A program made the position numbers and the translations under genes. Of a DNA stretch of 8,146 nt, positions 4,671-8,146 are shown in pieces. The notes beneath the pieces were generated by a model. The model had not been told where the DNA came from. It was given only the letters and a program-made list of their open reading frames with translations, and ran no database searches. Each line of letters starts with the position of its first letter. The first letter of the stretch is position 1. The stretch is from Spirosomataceae bacterium (GTDB lineage Bacteria; Bacteroidota; Bacteroidia; Cytophagales; Spirosomataceae), in NCBI GenBank assembly GCA_030731175.1, contig JANQUM010000067.1, positions 1-8,146 on the forward strand, in the 5' to 3' direction.

Positions 4671-7600
4671 TTATTTCAACGAAACTTCGTCTTCTTTTTT
4701 GGCATCAGCCTTAATTTCGGAAGTGGAAATTCCTTTTGGAATTGCATTTTTCTTTGGAAATATATAGTTGAAATTTCGGGAAAACTGTACACTCACGCCT
4801 GACACTAAAATATTGCCCGTGGCGGCTGTAACACTATTATCAGAAATGTAAAGCGAAGTCGGAACGCTACGGCCGTACGCTCGCAACAACCACGTGCCAT
4901 CGTTGCTTAATAGATATTCAAATTCGCCTCCAAGGGTAAGTTGCGTTTGATTATTGGTAATGTTTTCGAGCGAGCCATTCGAGTAAAAACTATTTCCTTT
5001 CAGCCGCAGGCGGTCATTATACTGATACGCCACGTTAAGTTGCGTATTATTAAAATTCTGTCGGATATCGCCCAACTGAAGCCCTAATTCAAGGTTTGGG
5101 TCAATCTGACTGGCAATATTTCCGATTTGGTTTGACACTAAATTACTGATATTATCGAGTAAAAATTGTTGATTCAACAAATTGGCGTTGGATTCATTGT
5201 TGCCAAACAAAATCTGATTAAACGCCAAAATACTACTTACGTTTCTGCTCAAGAGTTGCTCATCATTGCGTAAACGTTCTTGAAAAGCGAGCACTTTCGG
5301 GCGGTCATCAATTGGCAATTGAGCTTCCAGAAAAGATAATCCAAAAGCTATTTTTGGGTGCATCAAATCATCCGTTAGGTTTACAATTACCTGAGCCGGA
5401 TAGCGGGTTGATGTCGTAATTGAGGGGTCAATAGTATTGATGGCAAGGTTGGCAATGTACCCTGTTTTCATATTGAGTTGAGCCGAATACGGGTCACCTG
5501 ACCACTCAATTCGGCTTCCTCGTTCGATATCAAACTTGCGAAGCGAAGCGAGGTTTTGAAAGCTAAAATCATATTTTCCGCTTTCTACTTCGTACGGGCC
5601 GGTGATTGAAAATCCGCCCCGAGTGTCGTAATCCAGCGTTAGCCGCCCGTTTCCGCGAGTTACAAGTTTATCATTATTGGTGCGGTCAAAGATAATTTCG
5701 CACTCGGCAGCAGGGGTGAGCGTGAGGTTAAACGCCATTCGCACGCCGCTAAGATTTATTGCGGGCGGCGTAGCCACTGAGTCAATCAAGTCGGTTGATA
5801 AATCGTACACGATTTCACGGTTGCTGTTCAAAAACGGAATTGCTTCTGTTTCGGTGTTTACGGATGTAGCCCCGTCAAGCGGAATTACCAAATTTGTGTT
5901 GCGTTTGCTGGTCAGGTTTCCAGTGATTTCAATATCATTAAATGGCCCGGCGAGTTGAATATCCCCACCCACAAAAGCCTTCCCGAAGAAATACTCGTTG
6001 TCTGCAAGTGTGGTGTTCAAGAGTTGAAAACCGTTAATCCCGGGCATTGTAGCACTTACAGATAAGCGGTATTTGCCGTTTCCGAGGGAATAAACACCAC
6101 CCTCGAGCGTTGCGGTATTGCCATTTTGCGGGGCATCCCGCAGCGTAATACCTTTATCGGGAGCGGTGAAGCTCGAATTTGTAACGAGTATTTTATCTGT
6201 GAAATAAAGGTAACTGTTCAATACGTCCACTTTAAGTTTTCCATTGTCAATGCTGATTTCACCATTGATATTCGGCAATGCTGGCTTTCCCTTCACGCTG
6301 ACTTTTCCGGTTGCTGTTCCACCCAAATCAGAAAAAACATCGTTCACAAATCCCTGAAACAATTTGACGGGTAGTGCCCGAACTTCCGTTATCAAATTCA
6401 ACGGTGATTTTTCATCCGAAGGGTCATACGTTCCAACTACTTTTACTATTTCCTGCTCTTCACGGCTTATTCCGGCATTTATTTGTAATTTCCGAATCGA
6501 ATTATCCCAAGCAGTTTCAGCCGAAATATTACCGACAAACTGCTTTTCAAACATAAAGCTGCTTACTTTTACATCGCTGTTTATCAACGCACTTTGGTAA
6601 ACTTCCTGCACCGCTACGTTCCCGTTCAGAACGCCCGAGATATCGTAATTGAGCAGCGGTTGAAGAGTTTTGAGATTAAAGTTATTAGCTGTTAAAATGG
6701 CGACTTCGTCGGGGCTGTTAGAGAAAATGCCATTCATGGCGATGCGTTGCTTGTCGTAAAAAAGTGCTACGTTGCTAAAAAGTACGTCGTCGCCTCTGAT
6801 AAAAATGCGGTTATTTTCGGCGAGCCGCCACGTATCTCCCAAAACATTCAGCTGCGTATTTTCGGGATTGAACCGTAGTTCTAAACCTTCGGATAAAATC
6901 TGCATTTGCCCGAAAACCGTAGCATCGTTAGCACTTTCCCGTTGCTTTATTTTGGTATCAAACGTGATAAGATTTGCTTCGTCCCACGCCCCCGAAACTT
7001 CAAAACTTTCGGTAAAAAGCTGTTCGCCAATTTGTTGCGTTTCGGATTGAACTAAAAGCGACGAAAGCACTTCCGGAGAATCAGAAACCTTTGAAGCAAA
7101 CAAGTCAATGCTGTTTTGATAAAAACGGTTATTACCAATCTGGCAAGAATCTATTTTGGCGTTCAGCTTAATTTCAGCAGATGTTCCCTGCTTAAAACTC
7201 CCACTAAAATACGATGCTTTTGAAACCCGCACCGACGGGAAGAAGTAAGCAAAAAACGGCTCAGAATTTTTTAGTTTTAGCTCATAATTGAGCGTATAAT
7301 TTTGGGTAGGAGTATCTTTGGGTAAAGAAGCATAATACGCGTTGCGTGCTTTCTCGTCTGTTTTGAAGAAGAGCCGGTATTCTTCGGTTAGTTTTACGGC
7401 ATCCTTTATGACTTGGCTCGGTACGTAATTTCCCCGAAAATATATGTCAAATAAGCCCGAATTAAGTACAAACTCGCGTTGACCTAAACGGTCATTTGAG
7501 TAAATATTCAACGAATCTACGGCAAGATTGCGGCTGTCGTTTGCCAGTTTGATATTTTTGAGCGTAGCTGCTCCCAACCAGTCATCTAAGGTATTTCCCG

Positions 7601-8146
7601 AAACTTTGAGGTCAAAATCACTTTCTAAACGCATATCTTCTTTCGTCAACCCAAGTGCTTTGAGGTTACTTTTGTCAATCGTACCGATGATATCAAACCT
7701 GTTCAGATCGCTGTTAAAATCAATGTTTCCGCTAACCTGAGCTTGTAAGTTTTGGTCGAAAATTTCTATTTCACCCTCCAAAAGCGACTGGCTCATTTTG
7801 CCCCGCAAAGCGATGTTTTGGTAATTATAATCGTTGAGGTAAACCTGTCGGATGTCGCCGTCTAATTTCAACGTCGCCGACGGAATTGTCAGTCCTTTAC
7901 CGTCTAAAAGGCCATCAAAAGTTACGTTTTTGATTAAATCTGGTCGGTCAATAATTGTTCCGAGTTGCAGTTCGTTTGTGACTACGTCGCCGTAATATGT
8001 AGATAGGGCGGGGTTTTTGTTGAGTTTCACTTTCACTTTTCCCCGAATTTCTCCGAGTTGCGAAGATTTAATATCCGCCGTCGTGGTAAAATCGTTGTAC
8101 AATCCTTTGAATTGACCGCTAAAATCAACTTTCCCCGCTTTTTTTA
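4671..8146 (-). CDS. TamB-domain translocation/assembly protein (5' partial)
   Basis: The frame is open from the window edge to the stop at 4671-4673, giving 1157 full codons, so the N-terminus is missing. Translation at the edge reads KKAGKVDFSGQFKGLYNDF, which is normal AsmA/TamB-type sequence. The TTG at 8102-8100 is therefore an internal Leu, not a start. Most of the protein is beta-rich repeating sequence of short G-x-hydrophobic strands, as expected for the long groove of TamB proteins. The C-terminal TamB (DUF490) domain is clear: the stretch at about 5700-5520 encodes IIFDRTNNDKL, GNGRLTLDYDTRGGF, GPYEVESGKYDF and a GSRIEWSGDPYSA segment, followed near 5340-5300 by FLEAQLP. The protein ends with strand-like sequence (SVQFSRNFNYIF) and a roughly 28-residue charged tail. 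Such proteins are inner-membrane-anchored and span the periplasm. They serve lipid transport or outer-membrane protein assembly, usually with an Omp85 partner, which is not in the window. Confidence 0.93.
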   Translation of the reverse strand, partial: KKAGKVDFSGQFKGLYNDFTTTADIKSSQLGEIRGKVKVKLNKNPALSTYYGDVVTNELQLGTIIDRPDLIKNVTFDGLLDGKGLTIPSATLKLDGDIRQVYLNDYNYQNIALRGKMSQSLLEGEIEIFDQNLQAQVSGNIDFNSDLNRFDIIGTIDKSNLKALGLTKEDMRLESDFDLKVSGNTLDDWLGAATLKNIKLANDSRNLAVDSLNIYSNDRLGQREFVLNSGLFDIYFRGNYVPSQVIKDAVKLTEEYRLFFKTDEKARNAYYASLPKDTPTQNYTLNYELKLKNSEPFFAYFFPSVRVSKASYFSGSFKQGTSAEIKLNAKIDSCQIGNNRFYQNSIDLFASKVSDSPEVLSSLLVQSETQQIGEQLFTESFEVSGAWDEANLITFDTKIKQRESANDATVFGQMQILSEGLELRFNPENTQLNVLGDTWRLAENNRIFIRGDDVLFSNVALFYDKQRIAMNGIFSNSPDEVAILTANNFNLKTLQPLLNYDISGVLNGNVAVQEVYQSALINSDVKVSSFMFEKQFVGNISAETAWDNSIRKLQINAGISREEQEIVKVVGTYDPSDEKSPLNLITEVRALPVKLFQGFVNDVFSDLGGTATGKVSVKGKPALPNINGEISIDNGKLKVDVLNSYLYFTDKILVTNSSFTAPDKGITLRDAPQNGNTATLEGGVYSLGNGKYRLSVSATMPGINGFQLLNTTLADNEYFFGKAFVGGDIQLAGPFNDIEITGNLTSKRNTNLVIPLDGATSVNTETEAIPFLNSNREIVYDLSTDLIDSVATPPAINLSGVRMAFNLTLTPAAECEIIFDRTNNDKLVTRGNGRLTLDYDTRGGFSITGPYEVESGKYDFSFQNLASLRKFDIERGSRIEWSGDPYSAQLNMKTGYIANLAINTIDPSITTSTRYPAQVIVNLTDDLMHPKIAFGLSFLEAQLPIDDRPKVLAFQERLRNDEQLLSRNVSSILAFNQILFGNNESNANLLNQQFLLDNISNLVSNQIGNIASQIDPNLELGLQLGDIRQNFNNTQLNVAYQYNDRLRLKGNSFYSNGSLENITNNQTQLTLGGEFEYLLSNDGTWLLRAYGRSVPTSLYISDNSVTAATGNILVSGVSVQFSRNFNYIFPKKNAIPKGISTSEIKADAKKEDEVSLK

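Noticed and set aside
4671..8146. Tandem DNA repeats behind the repetitive look of the TamB-type protein
   Set aside because: The repetition is only at the level of beta-strand patterning. I found no repeated nucleotide units.

Overview
The window looks like a chromosomal segment from a member of the Bacteroidota, most likely the Cytophagales. Four things point there: a TamB-type protein of the Bacteroidota kind, a small envelope protein resembling families restricted to this phylum, a promoter of the TTG / TAnnTTTG type read by the Bacteroidota primary sigma factor, and start codons without clear Shine-Dalgarno sequences. Base composition is moderate to low in G+C, lowest in the left-hand part. 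The genus cannot be fixed from the sequence.

Left arm, plus strand (1-1006): the 3' end of an OmpA-type peptidoglycan-binding protein is followed after 9 bases by a 154-residue protein with a minimal nucleotidyltransferase signature (G-S-x9-D-x-D), and 10 bases later by a 77-residue helical protein of unknown function. The last two form a compact AT-rich pair and are the most interesting part of the window: a possible small nucleotidyltransferase module of undescribed role. The second gene ends one base before the end of the convergent gene that follows.

Middle, minus strand (1008-2920): a full-length SulP-family anion transporter with a C-terminal STAS domain, then a roughly 315-base stretch without a protein gene. 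At the far end of that stretch lies a tRNA-Gln(TTG) gene with its own well-formed promoter and a strong hairpin plus T-tract terminator.

Right arm, minus strand (2988-8146): in transcription order, a TamB-domain protein whose 5' end runs off the window, a small signal-peptide-bearing membrane protein of unknown function, and fabD (malonyl-CoA:ACP transacylase) with all expected catalytic residues. This arm has an envelope and lipid theme: TamB-type proteins bridge the periplasm and serve outer-membrane biogenesis, and FabD feeds fatty-acid synthesis. A GC-rich palindrome sits between tamB and the small membrane gene. A -7-like element lies ahead of fabD, so these genes need not be one transcript. 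I found no CRISPR array, insertion sequence or prophage gene.
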